In this document: piece by piece, positions 33,075 through 42,101 of the stretch
Layout of the letters: each line of letters opens with the position of its first letter
Position numbering within the stretch: the first letter of the stretch is position 1
Assembly: GCF_001704275.1 (NCBI RefSeq)
Contig: NZ_CP011533.1
Span: 2,542,001-2,606,000, forward strand
Length of the DNA: 64,000 nucleotides
Origin: Streptomyces noursei ATCC 11455
GTDB lineage: Bacteria > Actinomycetota > Actinomycetes > Streptomycetales > Streptomycetaceae
Direction of reading: 5' to 3'
Notes under the pieces: model-generated
Database searches by the model: none
Told to the model about the DNA's origin: nothing
What the model saw: the letters and a program-made list of their open reading frames with translations, nothing else
Translations under genes and position numbers: made by a program

Positions 33075-35945
33075 ATGGAAAATTTCGAGCGAAAGCGACA
33101 TTCCAGGCGTGATGTCGTGCGCCGCCTTCGCTCGGTGCTGAGCGTGCACAGCGTCGCGGGCCAGGTCCTCGCGTTGCAGCTCGCCCTCGTCGTGCTGCTG
33201 GTCGTGGCGGCCGGGGTGGCGCTCGCCCTCCAGGCCCAGCAGGCGAGCCTCCAGGAGGCCGAACAGCGGTCGTCGGTCGCCGCTGCGGCCTTCGCGCACG
33301 CCCCGGGGACCGCCGCCGCGATGCAGTCCGCCGACCCCACCGCGCGGCTCCAGACCCGGGCGGAGGACGCCCGCAGGGAAGCCGGCCTCGACTACCTCGT
33401 CGCGTTCAGCCCGTCCGGGGTCCGCTGGACCCACCCCAACCCGCAGCTGATCGGCAAACACGTCCCCGACGACTACGGCCCGGCGCTCGCCGGCCGCACC
33501 GTCACCTCCACCTCCTCCTCGGCCTTCGGGCGCGCCGTGGACACCACGGTGCCCGTCAAGAACGCCGGAGGCCGGCTCGTCGGCCTGGTCGCGGCCGGCA
33601 TCAAGGTGCAGCGGACCAACGAGTGGGCGCTGCAACGGCTCCCGCTGCTGATCGGCAGCGCGGCCGGCGCACTGGTCGTCGGGGTCGGCGGGATGGCCCT
33701 GGTGGGCCGCCGGCTGCGGCGCCAGACGCACGGCCTGGACCCGGCCGAGATGGCCCGGATGTACGACCACCACGACGCCGTCCTGCACGCCGTCCGCGAA
33801 GGCGTGCTCATCGTCGGCGGCGACGGACGGCTGGTGCTCGCCAACGACGAGGCCCGCCGGCTGCTCGACCTGCCCGACGACGCCGAGCACCACCGGGTCA
33901 CCGAGCTGGGACTGGAACCGGGCATGGCCGCCCTGCTGGCCTCCGGCCGGGCGGCCACCGACGAGGTGCACCCCGCCGGCGAGCGGCTGCTCGCGGTGAA
34001 CATCCGCCCCACCGCCCCCTACGGCGGCCTCCCGGGCACCGCCGTCACCCTGCGGGACACCACCGAACTCCAGGCGCTGACCGGCAAGGCCGAGGTCGCC
34101 CAGCGGCGCCTGAAGCTGCTCTACGACGCGGGGATGCGGATCGGCAGCACGCTGGACGTGTCCCGCACCGCGCAGGAGCTGGCCGCGGTCGCCGTACCCC
34201 GGTTCGCCGACGTGGTCTCCGTCGAGCTGCTGGAGCCGGTGCTGCGCGGCGACGAGCCGACCGGGGGGCACGCCCCGATGCGACGGCTGGCGGTCCGCGG
34301 CGTACCGGAGGACTCGGCGGTCTACCGCGTCGGCGAGCAGATCCGCTTCGTGCCCGGCAGCCCGATCACCGCGGGGATCGCCGACGCCCGCCCGGTCGTC
34401 GTCCCCGACCTGCGCGCCGAACACGAGTGGCGGGCCCAGGACCCGGTCGACACCCAGCGGATCCTGGACAACGGCATCCGCTCGCTGATCGCGGTGCCGC
34501 TGCGGGCCCGCGGCGTGGTGCTGGGCCTGGCCAACTTCTGGCGGTCCACCACCTCCGAGGTGTTCGGCGAGGAGGACCTGTCCTTCGCCGAGGAGCTGGC
34601 CGCGCGGGCCGCGGTCTCCATCGACAACGCCCGCCGCTACACCCGCGAGCACGCCACCACCATCACCCTCCAGCGCAGCCTCCTGCCGCGGGCCCTGCCC
34701 GAGCAGTCGTCCCTGGAGGTGGCACACCGCTACCGGCCCGCGCAGGCCGGCGTCGGCGGCGACTGGTTCGACCTCATCCCGCTGCCCGGCGCCCGGGTCG
34801 CCCTGATCGTCGGCGACGTCGTCGGGCACGGCCTGCACGCCGCCGCCACCATGGGCCGGCTGCGCACCGCCGTCCTCAACTTCTCCACCCTGGACCTGCC
34901 GCCCGACGAACTCCTGGGGCACCTGGACGAACTCGTCAGCCACATCGACACGGACGAGGCCCGCACCGGCGGGACGGGGGCGGGCGAGGACGGCGGCGAT
35001 CCCGCGGTCGGGACCACCGCTGACGCGGCGCCGGAAACGGCCCCCGACACCGCGCCGGCCAGCGACGCCTCGCTGGTGGGCAACAGCGGCGCCGGCATCA
35101 CCGGCGCCACCTGCCTCTACGCCATCTACGACCCGGTCGACGGACGCGTCACCCTGGCCCGGGCGGGCCACCCGGGCCCGGCCCTGGTCCTCCCCGACGG
35201 GACGGTGTCCTTCCCCGAGGTGCCGGTCTCCCCGCCGCTCGGACTGGGCGGCGGCATGCCCGTGGAGACCCTCGAACTACCCCTGCCCGAGGGCTCCCGG
35301 CTGGTCCTCTACACCGACGGGCTCATCGAGGGCCGCGACCGCGACATCGACACCGGCCTGGAGCTGCTGCGCAGCACCCTCACCGGCGCGCCGGACAGCT
35401 CGCCGGAGGAGACCTGCACCGCCGTCCTGGCCGCCATGCTGCCCGAGCACCCCGGCGACGACATCGCCCTGCTGGTGGCCCGCACCAAGCTCCTGGACCG
35501 GGACCGGATCGCCGAATGGGAGGTCCCCTCGGACCCGGCGGCCGTCGGCCCCGTCCGCTCCGCCTGCATGCGCACCCTGGAGACCTGGGGGCTGGCCGAC
35601 ATCGGCTTCACCACCGAGCTGATCCTCAGCGAACTGATCACCAACGCCATCCGCTACGGCGCCCAGCCGATCCGCGTCCGCCTCCTCCACGACCGCGCCC
35701 TGATCTGCGAGGTCTCCGACGGCACCAGCGCCTCCCCGCACCTGCGGCGGGCCACCACCACCGACGAGGGCGGGCGCGGACTGTTCCTCGTCGCCCAGTT
35801 CGCCCAGCGCTGGGGGACCCGCTACACCCCCGGCGGCAAGGTCATCTGGACCGAGCAGACCCTCGACGGGATGCGGCCGCCGGGCGGCCCCGAGGACGGC
35901 GGCGTCGACCGCCTCCTCGACCAGTGGGACGAGGCGGCCCCGTGA
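33075..35945 (+). CDS. Membrane sensor with PAS, GAF, SpoIIE phosphatase and HATPase domains
   Basis: A 956-residue protein. Two transmembrane segments (about 28-52, 195-217) flank an extracellular Cache-like domain of CitA/DcuS type (VAFSPSGVRWTHPNPQLIG). Then come PAS (about 235-330), GAF (about 355-520), SpoIIE/PP2C phosphatase (about 545-800; GVGGDWFDLIPLPGARVAL, GDVVGHGLHAA) and a HATPase at the end (ELILSELITNAIRYG). It should sense an outside ligand and switch sigma-factor partner proteins by removing or adding phosphate. It is divergent from the encapsulin operon. GTG at 33072 and ATG at 33075 are adjacent choices. Confidence 0.88.
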   Translation: MENFERKRHSRRDVVRRLRSVLSVHSVAGQVLALQLALVVLLVVAAGVALALQAQQASLQEAEQRSSVAAAAFAHAPGTAAAMQSADPTARLQTRAEDARREAGLDYLVAFSPSGVRWTHPNPQLIGKHVPDDYGPALAGRTVTSTSSSAFGRAVDTTVPVKNAGGRLVGLVAAGIKVQRTNEWALQRLPLLIGSAAGALVVGVGGMALVGRRLRRQTHGLDPAEMARMYDHHDAVLHAVREGVLIVGGDGRLVLANDEARRLLDLPDDAEHHRVTELGLEPGMAALLASGRAATDEVHPAGERLLAVNIRPTAPYGGLPGTAVTLRDTTELQALTGKAEVAQRRLKLLYDAGMRIGSTLDVSRTAQELAAVAVPRFADVVSVELLEPVLRGDEPTGGHAPMRRLAVRGVPEDSAVYRVGEQIRFVPGSPITAGIADARPVVVPDLRAEHEWRAQDPVDTQRILDNGIRSLIAVPLRARGVVLGLANFWRSTTSEVFGEEDLSFAEELAARAAVSIDNARRYTREHATTITLQRSLLPRALPEQSSLEVAHRYRPAQAGVGGDWFDLIPLPGARVALIVGDVVGHGLHAAATMGRLRTAVLNFSTLDLPPDELLGHLDELVSHIDTDEARTGGTGAGEDGGDPAVGTTADAAPETAPDTAPASDASLVGNSGAGITGATCLYAIYDPVDGRVTLARAGHPGPALVLPDGTVSFPEVPVSPPLGLGGGMPVETLELPLPEGSRLVLYTDGLIEGRDRDIDTGLELLRSTLTGAPDSSPEETCTAVLAAMLPEHPGDDIALLVARTKLLDRDRIAEWEVPSDPAAVGPVRSACMRTLETWGLADIGFTTELILSELITNAIRYGAQPIRVRLLHDRALICEVSDGTSASPHLRRATTTDEGGRGLFLVAQFAQRWGTRYTPGGKVIWTEQTLDGMRPPGGPEDGGVDRLLDQWDEAAP

Positions 35946-36049
35946 AGCAGCGGACCGTGCCGGACGGGCCCCGGACGGCACCAGATGCAGCCCCACCCGC
36001 CGCTCGCTAACCTCGATCGAAGGGCCGGAACCCGACCTCTGGAGGCCCC

Positions 36050-36529
36050 ATGACGCAGCTGCCCGAACCGCGCGACATCGCCCCTCGACTGGCCACCGGC
36101 GCGTTCATCCTGAACGCCGGGCTGACGCTGTGGCGGGCGGACGAGGAGACCGCGGCCTCCGTGCACGGCACGGCGACCACGGCGTACCCATTCCTGTCGG
36201 CACTGCCCGCGGAACAGTTCACGCGGCTGCTGGCGGCCACGGAGATCGCCGTCGGCGGCGCACTGCTCGCCCCGTTCGTCCCGACCCGGCTGGCGGGCGT
36301 CGCCCTGACCGGCTTCGCCGGCGGCCTGGTCGGCCTCTACCTGCGCCTGCCCGGCATGCGCCGACCCGGCAGCCTGCGCCCCACGCAGAGCGGTCTGCCG
36401 CTCGCCAAGGACGTCTGGATGCTGGGCATCGGCATCGGCTTCCTCGGCGCCCGGCGCCGCGCCGACGGCCGCCGGTGCCGCGCCGACGGCCGCCGGTGCC
36501 GCTGCCCCGGCTACCTGAGGGGCCGCTGA
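36050..36529 (+). CDS. DoxX-like small membrane protein with repeated basic tail
   Basis: A 159-residue membrane protein with about four hydrophobic segments (FILNAGLTLWRADE at start, then ATEIAVGGALLAPF, ALTGFAGGLVGLYL and DVWMLGIGIGFLG). The shape is DoxX-like; function is unknown. GGAGG lies just before the ATG. The last 25 residues contain RADGRRC twice because of a perfect 21-base tandem duplication. Confidence 0.6.
   Translation: MTQLPEPRDIAPRLATGAFILNAGLTLWRADEETAASVHGTATTAYPFLSALPAEQFTRLLAATEIAVGGALLAPFVPTRLAGVALTGFAGGLVGLYLRLPGMRRPGSLRPTQSGLPLAKDVWMLGIGIGFLGARRRADGRRCRADGRRCRCPGYLRGR
36460..36501 (+). repeat. Perfect 21-bp tandem duplication in coding tail
   Basis: Two identical 21-base units (36460-36480, 36481-36501) encode RADGRRC twice. 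The frame is kept, so copy number can change without breaking the gene. Confidence 0.85.
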
Positions 36530-36562
36530 CCGGCCGGCACGTCGCGGCGGGCCGGCCGGACG

Positions 36563-37057
36563 TCACCCCGCGCCGCCGCGCCGGCTCCGCACGGCCCGTA
36601 CCGCCGCCGCGCACCCCGCCCCGGCCAGCCCGGCCCCCGCGAGGACCCACAGGCTCAGCCGGTCGGTCTGCTGCCAGCCCAGTTCCGCGCGCTGCTGCAC
36701 CACGAAACCGTCGAAGAACAGCCAGGAGACGAGGACGACGGCCGGGACCAGGCGGGGCCGGGCCGCCGCCGCGACGGCGACGGTCAGCAGCGCGAACGCG
36801 ACGAGCGAGAACGCCAGGTGGGCGGCCTCGCCGGTCACCAGCAGGACGGTCACCGCGACCGCCGTCGCGGCGGCGCCGACCGGCAGCGCGAGGTCGCGGC
36901 CGAGCTCGTCGGCGGGCGGCGGCGCGGCGACCGCCCGACCGACCGCCGTCCCGCGCCCGGCCCGCCGTCCCGCGACCCGCCCCGGGCGCGAGGTCGGCGC
37001 CGGGAACCGCGGGGTGGGCGGCGGGTGGGCGGGGACGGGGTGGTGAAGGGTCGCCAT
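36563..37057 (-). CDS. Hypothetical four-helix membrane protein
   Basis: A 164-residue protein with a proline/arginine-rich N-terminal 50 residues, then four hydrophobic segments (VGAAATAVAVTVLLVTG, AFSLVAFALLTVAVAAA, LVPAVVLVSWLFFDGFVV, LSLWVLAGAGLAGAGCA) and a short basic tail. I recognise no family with certainty. GGAGGTGCTCTC precedes the ATG. It faces the DoxX-like gene and its 3' end lies 33 bases from it. Confidence 0.6.
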   Translation of the reverse strand: MATLHHPVPAHPPPTPRFPAPTSRPGRVAGRRAGRGTAVGRAVAAPPPADELGRDLALPVGAAATAVAVTVLLVTGEAAHLAFSLVAFALLTVAVAAAARPRLVPAVVLVSWLFFDGFVVQQRAELGWQQTDRLSLWVLAGAGLAGAGCAAAVRAVRSRRGGAG

Positions 37058-37568
37058 GAGAGCACCTCCTGGGGCCTGGGGCCTGTGTGCCAGGGTGCGC
37101 GGACCGGCGGGACCGGGACCGATTCGGCGGGGAACTTAACGCGGTGCGTACGGGGGGCCGAGGGATTATGACGCGGCCCTGACGCGGCGGGTATGGACAC
37201 CGGATGCCCCCGGACGCGCCCCGGGCGCCGAGGGGCACCGGCACGTGTTGCATACTCGCTCCTCGTTGCCCCGGGCTCCCGGGGGACAACTCGTGGGCGA
37301 AAGCGACAAAAGGCGGCAGGAAGAGCGAGTTGGACAGAATCGGCCCTTATCGGAGCAGGCCGCCGATGCGCCGGACCGGGCGCCCTCGGGGTGGTCCTCA
37401 GCGCGCCTCCCGCGCCGCCTCGGCCCACGCCACGCCCCGCCCGCAGCACGCCCCGGTCCGTACGACGACCGCACGGCCGGACACCCCCCGACACACCCAT
37501 CAACCCCCCACCCGACCGGCCCCCGTGACGGCCGGCGGGACGAACGACGATCGGCAGGACGTGGCCGT
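37058..37568. promoter_or_regulatory. Long leader of the APC permease with a structured element
   Basis: No gene is convincing in these 511 bases. A nested structure is at 37254-37330: ACTCGCTC (37254-37261) pairs with GAGCGAGT (37323-37330) and encloses a GTTGCCCC/GGGG-GA-CAAC hairpin and a GC-GAAA-GC tetraloop. It sits about 240 bases before the permease ATG, as a regulatory leader would. GGGGGAC and GGGCGAA recall the c-di-AMP (ydaO) riboswitch core, but the conserved 3' part is missing. Confidence 0.4.
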
Positions 37569-39539
37569 ATGACCAGTACCCAGGTGGACCCCACTCCGCC
37601 GCCCACCGCCCCCGCACCGAGGTGGCGGTCCTGGCTGCTGGACGGCCTGAGCGAGCAGAGCGCCCGCCACCCCGGACCGCACGGCACCCCGCCCGCCGAG
37701 CACAAGGGCCACTCCTGGTGGCGGGTGATGTGCCTGACCGGCGTCGACTACTTCTCGACGCTGGGCTACCAGCCGGGCATCGCGGCGCTGGCCGCCGGAC
37801 TGCTGTCGCCGTTCGCCACGCTCGTGCTGATCGCGCTGACGCTGCTGGGCGCGCTGCCCGTCTACCGGCGGGTCGCCAAGGAGAGCCCGCAGGGCGAGGG
37901 TTCGATCGCGATGCTGGAGCGGCTGCTGCCCTGGTGGGCGGGGAAGCTGCTGGTGCTGGTGCTGCTGGGGTTCGCCGCCACCGACTTCGTCATCACGATG
38001 ACGCTGTCGGCGGCGGACGCCTCGGCGCATGTGGTGGAGAATCCTTTCGCCCCGGCCGCGCTGCACGGCGCCAACCTCTGGATCACGCTGCTGCTGCTCG
38101 CCGCCCTGGGCGCCGTCTTCCTCAAGGGCTTCCGGGAGGCGATCGGGATAGCCGTGGCGCTGGTCGGCGTCTACCTGGTGCTCAACGTGGTCGTGCTGGC
38201 CACGTCGGCCTGGCAGGTGCTGTCCCACCCGGTCGCGGTCGGCAACTGGTGGGGCGCGATGACCGCGCAGCACTCCTCGCCGCTGGCGATCGTCGGCGTC
38301 GCGCTGCTGGTCTTCCCGAAGTTGGCACTCGGCATGTCCGGCTTCGAGACCGGCGTGGCGGTGATGCCGCAGGTGCGCGGCGACGCCGGTGACGACCCGG
38401 TCAAGCCGGCCGGCCGGATCCGGGACACCCGCCGGCTGCTGACCACCGCGGCACTGATCATGAGCGTTTTCCTGCTGCTGTCCAGTCTGGCGACCACCAT
38501 CCTGATCCCGCAGAAGGAGTTCGCGCCCGGCGGTTCGGCCAACGGGCGGGCGCTGGCGTATCTGGCGCACGAGCACCTGGGCGAGGCGTTCGGCACGATC
38601 TACGACATCTCGACCATCGCGATCCTGTGGTTCGCCGGTGCGTCGGCGATGGCGGGGCTGCTCAACCTCGTGCCGCGCTACCTCCCCCGCTACGGCATGG
38701 CGCCGGAGTGGACCCGGGCGGTGCGCCCGCTGGTGCTGATCTTCATGGCCATCGCGTTCGGGATCACCATCGTCTTCGACGCCAGCGTCGACGACCAGAG
38801 CGGCGCCTACGCGACCGGCGTGCTGGTGCTGATGCTCTCCGCCTCGTTCGCCTCGACCGTCGCGGCCCGGCACCGCGGGCACCGCGGCGCCACCATCGGA
38901 TTCGGCGCGATCACCCTGGTCTTCGGCTACACGCTGGTCACCAACGTCATCGAGCGGCCGGACGGCCTGAAGATCGCGCTGCTGTTCATCCTCGGCATCC
39001 TGCTGACGTCGTTCGCCTCCCGGGTGCACCGCGCCTTCGAACTGCGCGCCGCGGACGTGGTGTTCGACGAGACCGCGGAGCGGCTGATCGAGGAGGCGCT
39101 GGCCGCCGGACCGCTACGGGTGATCGCCAACGAGCCCGACGAGCGGAACGCGGCGGACTACCGGGAGAAGGAGTACAGCCAGCGCGAGGAGACCCACATC
39201 CCCGACCGCGGGCCGGTGCTCTTCCTGGAGGTGCTCGTCGAGGACTCCTCGGACTTCACCGCGGAACTGCACGTGCACGGGGTGGAGGAGCACGGTGCGC
39301 GGATCCTGCGGGTGCAGGGCGCGGGTGTGCCCAACACCATCGCGGCGGTGCTGATGCAGCTCCGCGAGCGGACCGGCCAGGTGCCGCACATCTACTTCAA
39401 CTGGACCGAGGGCCATCCGTTCAGCCACCTGCTGCGCTTCCTGGTGTTCGGTGACGGAGAGGTCGCGCCGGTCGCCCGCGAGGTGCTGCGCCGGGCGGAG
39501 CCGGACCTGCGGCGGCGCCCGCGGGTCCACGTGGGCTGA
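37569..39539 (+). CDS. APC superfamily permease, potassium/amino-acid type (KimA-like)
   Basis: A 656-residue protein with 12 transmembrane segments at about 50-480 and a cytoplasmic tail of about 170 residues. APC features are [17 protein letters not shown] in helix 1 and [13 protein letters not shown] in the first loop, and [15 protein letters not shown]. The layout, with a large soluble C-terminus, resembles KimA-type potassium importers; amino-acid transport is the alternative. The tail has an HVHG-V motif that may bind a ligand. The ribosome site is weak (GGCAGGAC). The leader is 511 bases long and may be structured. Confidence 0.75.
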   Translation: MTSTQVDPTPPPTAPAPRWRSWLLDGLSEQSARHPGPHGTPPAEHKGHSWWRVMCLTGVDYFSTLGYQPGIAALAAGLLSPFATLVLIALTLLGALPVYRRVAKESPQGEGSIAMLERLLPWWAGKLLVLVLLGFAATDFVITMTLSAADASAHVVENPFAPAALHGANLWITLLLLAALGAVFLKGFREAIGIAVALVGVYLVLNVVVLATSAWQVLSHPVAVGNWWGAMTAQHSSPLAIVGVALLVFPKLALGMSGFETGVAVMPQVRGDAGDDPVKPAGRIRDTRRLLTTAALIMSVFLLLSSLATTILIPQKEFAPGGSANGRALAYLAHEHLGEAFGTIYDISTIAILWFAGASAMAGLLNLVPRYLPRYGMAPEWTRAVRPLVLIFMAIAFGITIVFDASVDDQSGAYATGVLVLMLSASFASTVAARHRGHRGATIGFGAITLVFGYTLVTNVIERPDGLKIALLFILGILLTSFASRVHRAFELRAADVVFDETAERLIEEALAAGPLRVIANEPDERNAADYREKEYSQREETHIPDRGPVLFLEVLVEDSSDFTAELHVHGVEEHGARILRVQGAGVPNTIAAVLMQLRERTGQVPHIYFNWTEGHPFSHLLRFLVFGDGEVAPVAREVLRRAEPDLRRRPRVHVG

Positions 39540-39561
39540 CCCGCCCGCTCCCCCGCCCTTC

Positions 39562-39592
39562 CTCGGCCGCCGGATCACTTCCGGCGGCCGAG
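39562..39592. terminator. Bidirectional terminator after APC permease gene
   Basis: CTCGGCCGCCGGA pairs with TCCGGCGGCCGAG (13 base pairs, 5-base loop). It lies 22 bases after the permease stop and overlaps the stop region of the convergent small gene. Confidence 0.7.
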
Positions 39593-39796
39593 TGCTTTGG
39601 CGCGGCCGTGCGACCAGCCGGCGAGCACGACGCCGACGGCGACGACGCAGAGATAGGCGGTCAGCAGGACCGGGAACCCGCCGCCGACCCATCCGAGCAG
39701 GCCGGTGTTGCCGTGGTCGATCAGCAGGCGGACGGCGCCCTGAGCGGCGGTGACCACCAGGCCCATGGCGATGATCTGCAAGACGTCGTACTTCAT
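39575..39796 (-). CDS. Small two-helix membrane protein
   Basis: A 73-residue protein with two hydrophobic helices (VLQIIAMGLVVTAAQGAV, VLLTAYLCVVAVGVVLAG) and a basic tail. ATG at 39796 follows GAGGAG. Function is unknown. The open frame continues to 39895 but without membrane character. It converges with the permease gene. Confidence 0.6.
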   Translation of the reverse strand: MKYDVLQIIAMGLVVTAAQGAVRLLIDHGNTGLLGWVGGGFPVLLTAYLCVVAVGVVLAGWSHGRAKALGRRK

Positions 39797-40052
39797 GGCG
39801 CTCCTCGAAGCGTGCGGTGATGACGTGCCCTCGGTCTCCTCCGCCGCCGTGACGCGACGCCGGCGCGCGACACGGGTCGGGAAACGGGAGGGCACGAGGG
39901 GCGGGACGCCGGAGCCGGACCGTCCTCGGACGTGCCCTCCGGCCCACCGGGCGCCACCCCGTGACGTTACGAACGTATCAGCGCCTCGGGTGCCGGATTA
40001 GGCTTCAGCACTGTCGAATTCGCTTTTCGTCACAGTATTTGCGAGGTGCCGA

Positions 40053-40835
40053 ATGGACTTGGGCCGTGCGAAAAACCATCCGTCGTGCCGGCTGTGCGGA
40101 GCGCCGCTGGCCCCGGCCGGGCGCGGACGGCCGGCGCTCTACTGCTCGCGCAGCTGCCAGGCCCGGGCCTACCGGCGTCGGAAGCATCCGCCGGTGCCGC
40201 CGCCGACCGGGGCGCCGCGCCCGGCCACGGGCCCGGCCGGGGAGGCGGCGACGGACAAGCGGCGGCGGATCATCGAGGCGGTGTGGCGGATCGCGGCGGA
40301 GCGCGGGCTGCACGCCGCCAGCATCCGGGAGGTGGCGGCCGAGGCCGGGGTGTCGGTGCGGGCGGTGCAGTACCACTTCGCGGACAAGCACCGGCTGTTG
40401 GTGGACGCGCTGCGGCTGCTGCACGACGAGAACGAGCGGATCGCCCGGTCCCGGATCCGCTTCGACCCGGCGGACCCGCGGGGACTGCTGCGGGACGTGC
40501 TGGACGAGTTCTTGCCGGTGGACGCCCAACGGACCGCGGCGCTACGGGTGTTCGCGGCGTACTACGCGCGCAGCCTGACCGATCCGGCGCTGGCCGCGGT
40601 GTTCCTGCCCGACGAGCATCCGCTGGAGGAGATGGTCGCCGGGATCCTCGCGGCGGCGCGGGACGCCGGGCGGGCCGCGCCGGGGTTGGACGTCCGCCTG
40701 GAGGCCGATCTGCTGGTGTCCGCGGCGGTGGGGCTGGGCGGCGATGTGCTGCACGGCCGGCGGTCGTTGGCACAGGCACGACGGGCGCTGGCCTACCGGC
40801 TGGGGACGCTCTTCGACGACAGACCCTGGCGGTGA
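40053..40835 (+). CDS. TetR family regulator with N-terminal zinc-ribbon-like domain
   Basis: A 260-residue protein. Residues 12-35 hold C-x2-C-x15-C-x3-C (CRLCG and YCSRSC) in a zinc-finger-like fold, followed by a basic, proline-rich linker. The TetR helix-turn-helix is at about 70-115 (VAAEAGVSVRAVQYHFADKHRLL). The C-terminal ligand domain follows. Standard TetR proteins have no such N-terminal finger. GAGG precedes the ATG. No obvious target is adjacent; it converges with the acyltransferase operon. Confidence 0.85.
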   Translation: MDLGRAKNHPSCRLCGAPLAPAGRGRPALYCSRSCQARAYRRRKHPPVPPPTGAPRPATGPAGEAATDKRRRIIEAVWRIAAERGLHAASIREVAAEAGVSVRAVQYHFADKHRLLVDALRLLHDENERIARSRIRFDPADPRGLLRDVLDEFLPVDAQRTAALRVFAAYYARSLTDPALAAVFLPDEHPLEEMVAGILAAARDAGRAAPGLDVRLEADLLVSAAVGLGGDVLHGRRSLAQARRALAYRLGTLFDDRPWR

Positions 40836-40867
40836 CGGGGGCCGCCGTCGGGCGACCCCCGTCACCG
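40830..40867. terminator. Bidirectional terminator after TetR gene
   Basis: CGGTGACGGGGG pairs with CCCCCGTCACCG (12 base pairs, 14-base loop). The stem overlaps the TetR stop and lies just before the 3' end of the convergent acyltransferase gene. Confidence 0.75.
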
Positions 40868-40880
40868 GTTTTCGGCACGG

Positions 40881-42101
40881 TCAGCGGAGGGCGGGTTCCG
40901 GGTAGAAGTCCCGGGGACGCCCTTGGGCGTCCTTGAGGCGGCCGAGCAGGCTCGCCGGGTATTCGACGAGCCAGTAGCTGGCCGCGGCCACCGCGACGGC
41001 GGCGAGGAAGACGATCAACAGGGCCCAGGGGAAGCCGGACGGGCCCGCGGGCAGCAGTCCGGCGTTGTGCAGCAGGAGCATGACCGGCTCGTGCCAGATG
41101 AAGAGGCTGTAGCTGATCAGGCCCAGCGGCGTGAGCCAACGCGCCGTCAGGAAGCGGTTCCAGAAGGTGCGTCGGCGGATGTGGAGGGTGCCGAAGAGCA
41201 GCAGCGCCCACAGGGCGGAGGCGATCGGGTGGTAGTAGGTGAAGGTGAAGCCCTCCGCGTCGGACTGGAGCGAGAGGCAGAAGAGGCCGGCCAGCGCGAG
41301 GGCGGTCAGCAGCAGCGCGGCACCCGGGGAGAGGCGGGCCCGGTCGCCGAGCGCGGCCAGGACCACGGCCAGCATCATGCCGGCCGCGAAACCGCCGAAG
41401 CGGGCCTGCGGGCCGAAGTAGGCGACCCAGTCGGTGTGCGGGATGCCGAGGGCGTAGTGCGCGACGGTGATCCATGCCAGCGGTGCGGCGAAGAGGAACA
41501 GGCAGCCGGCGGCGCAGACCGCGACCCGGTCGGCCCGGCGGCGCAGTCGGCGGCAGGCCCGGACGGCGAGCGGACCGAGGCCGACGAGGACGAAGTAGAA
41601 GAGCACCTCCAGGGAGAGCGACCAGGTGGGGCCGAGGGTGTAGAAGATCCGGTCCTGGTCGAAGACGTGGGTGAACGTGAGGTGTTCGAAGAGGTCCTGC
41701 CAGTCGCCGGGGAGGGTGGGGTTGCGGGTGGCCCAGACGACCAGCACGGCCAGGACGTACAGCGGCAGGATGCGGATCGCGCGACGGAAGAGGAAGGCGC
41801 GGGCCGGGCGGGTGGAGCCGCCGTCGAGGGCGGCGCGGGCGTAGGAGAGGGTGAGCAGGAACGCCGACAGGACGAAGAAGAGGTCGATGACCTCGAGGGA
41901 GAGCACCGCGTCGAGGACGGGGTTGGTCACCGGCGGGTGGGTGCCGTGCGCGTCGTAGGCGGTGTACTGCTGCCAGACGTGGAAGGCGACGGTGCTGAGC
42001 GCGGCGAGGCCGCGGAAGCCGTCGATGTCCCCGGCGCGGCGGCGGCGCGGGGCGCCTTCGGGGGTCCGCGGCGGGGCGGGTGGGCCGGTGGTGACGCTCA
42101 T
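40881..42101 (-). CDS. Acyltransferase 3 (OafA/YrhL-like) family membrane protein
   Basis: A 406-residue protein with about ten transmembrane segments. It starts with GDIDGFRGLAALSTVAFHVW, containing the R-x10-H pair of acyltransferase-3 enzymes, and later YTLGPTWSLSLEVLFY and PLGLISYSLFIWHEP. These enzymes move acetyl or other acyl groups across the membrane onto sugars. Its ATG overlaps the glycosyltransferase stop by four bases (ATGA), so it is co-translated and likely acylates the polysaccharide made by that enzyme. Confidence 0.85.
   Translation of the reverse strand: MSVTTGPPAPPRTPEGAPRRRRAGDIDGFRGLAALSTVAFHVWQQYTAYDAHGTHPPVTNPVLDAVLSLEVIDLFFVLSAFLLTLSYARAALDGGSTRPARAFLFRRAIRILPLYVLAVLVVWATRNPTLPGDWQDLFEHLTFTHVFDQDRIFYTLGPTWSLSLEVLFYFVLVGLGPLAVRACRRLRRRADRVAVCAAGCLFLFAAPLAWITVAHYALGIPHTDWVAYFGPQARFGGFAAGMMLAVVLAALGDRARLSPGAALLLTALALAGLFCLSLQSDAEGFTFTYYHPIASALWALLLFGTLHIRRRTFWNRFLTARWLTPLGLISYSLFIWHEPVMLLLHNAGLLPAGPSGFPWALLIVFLAAVAVAAASYWLVEYPASLLGRLKDAQGRPRDFYPEPALR

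Noticed and set aside
37190..37400. Confident c-di-AMP (ydaO) riboswitch
   Set aside because: Only two short pieces match the known core; the conserved GUCAGCUAACCUCG-type 3' part is absent, so I list it only as a candidate structure.
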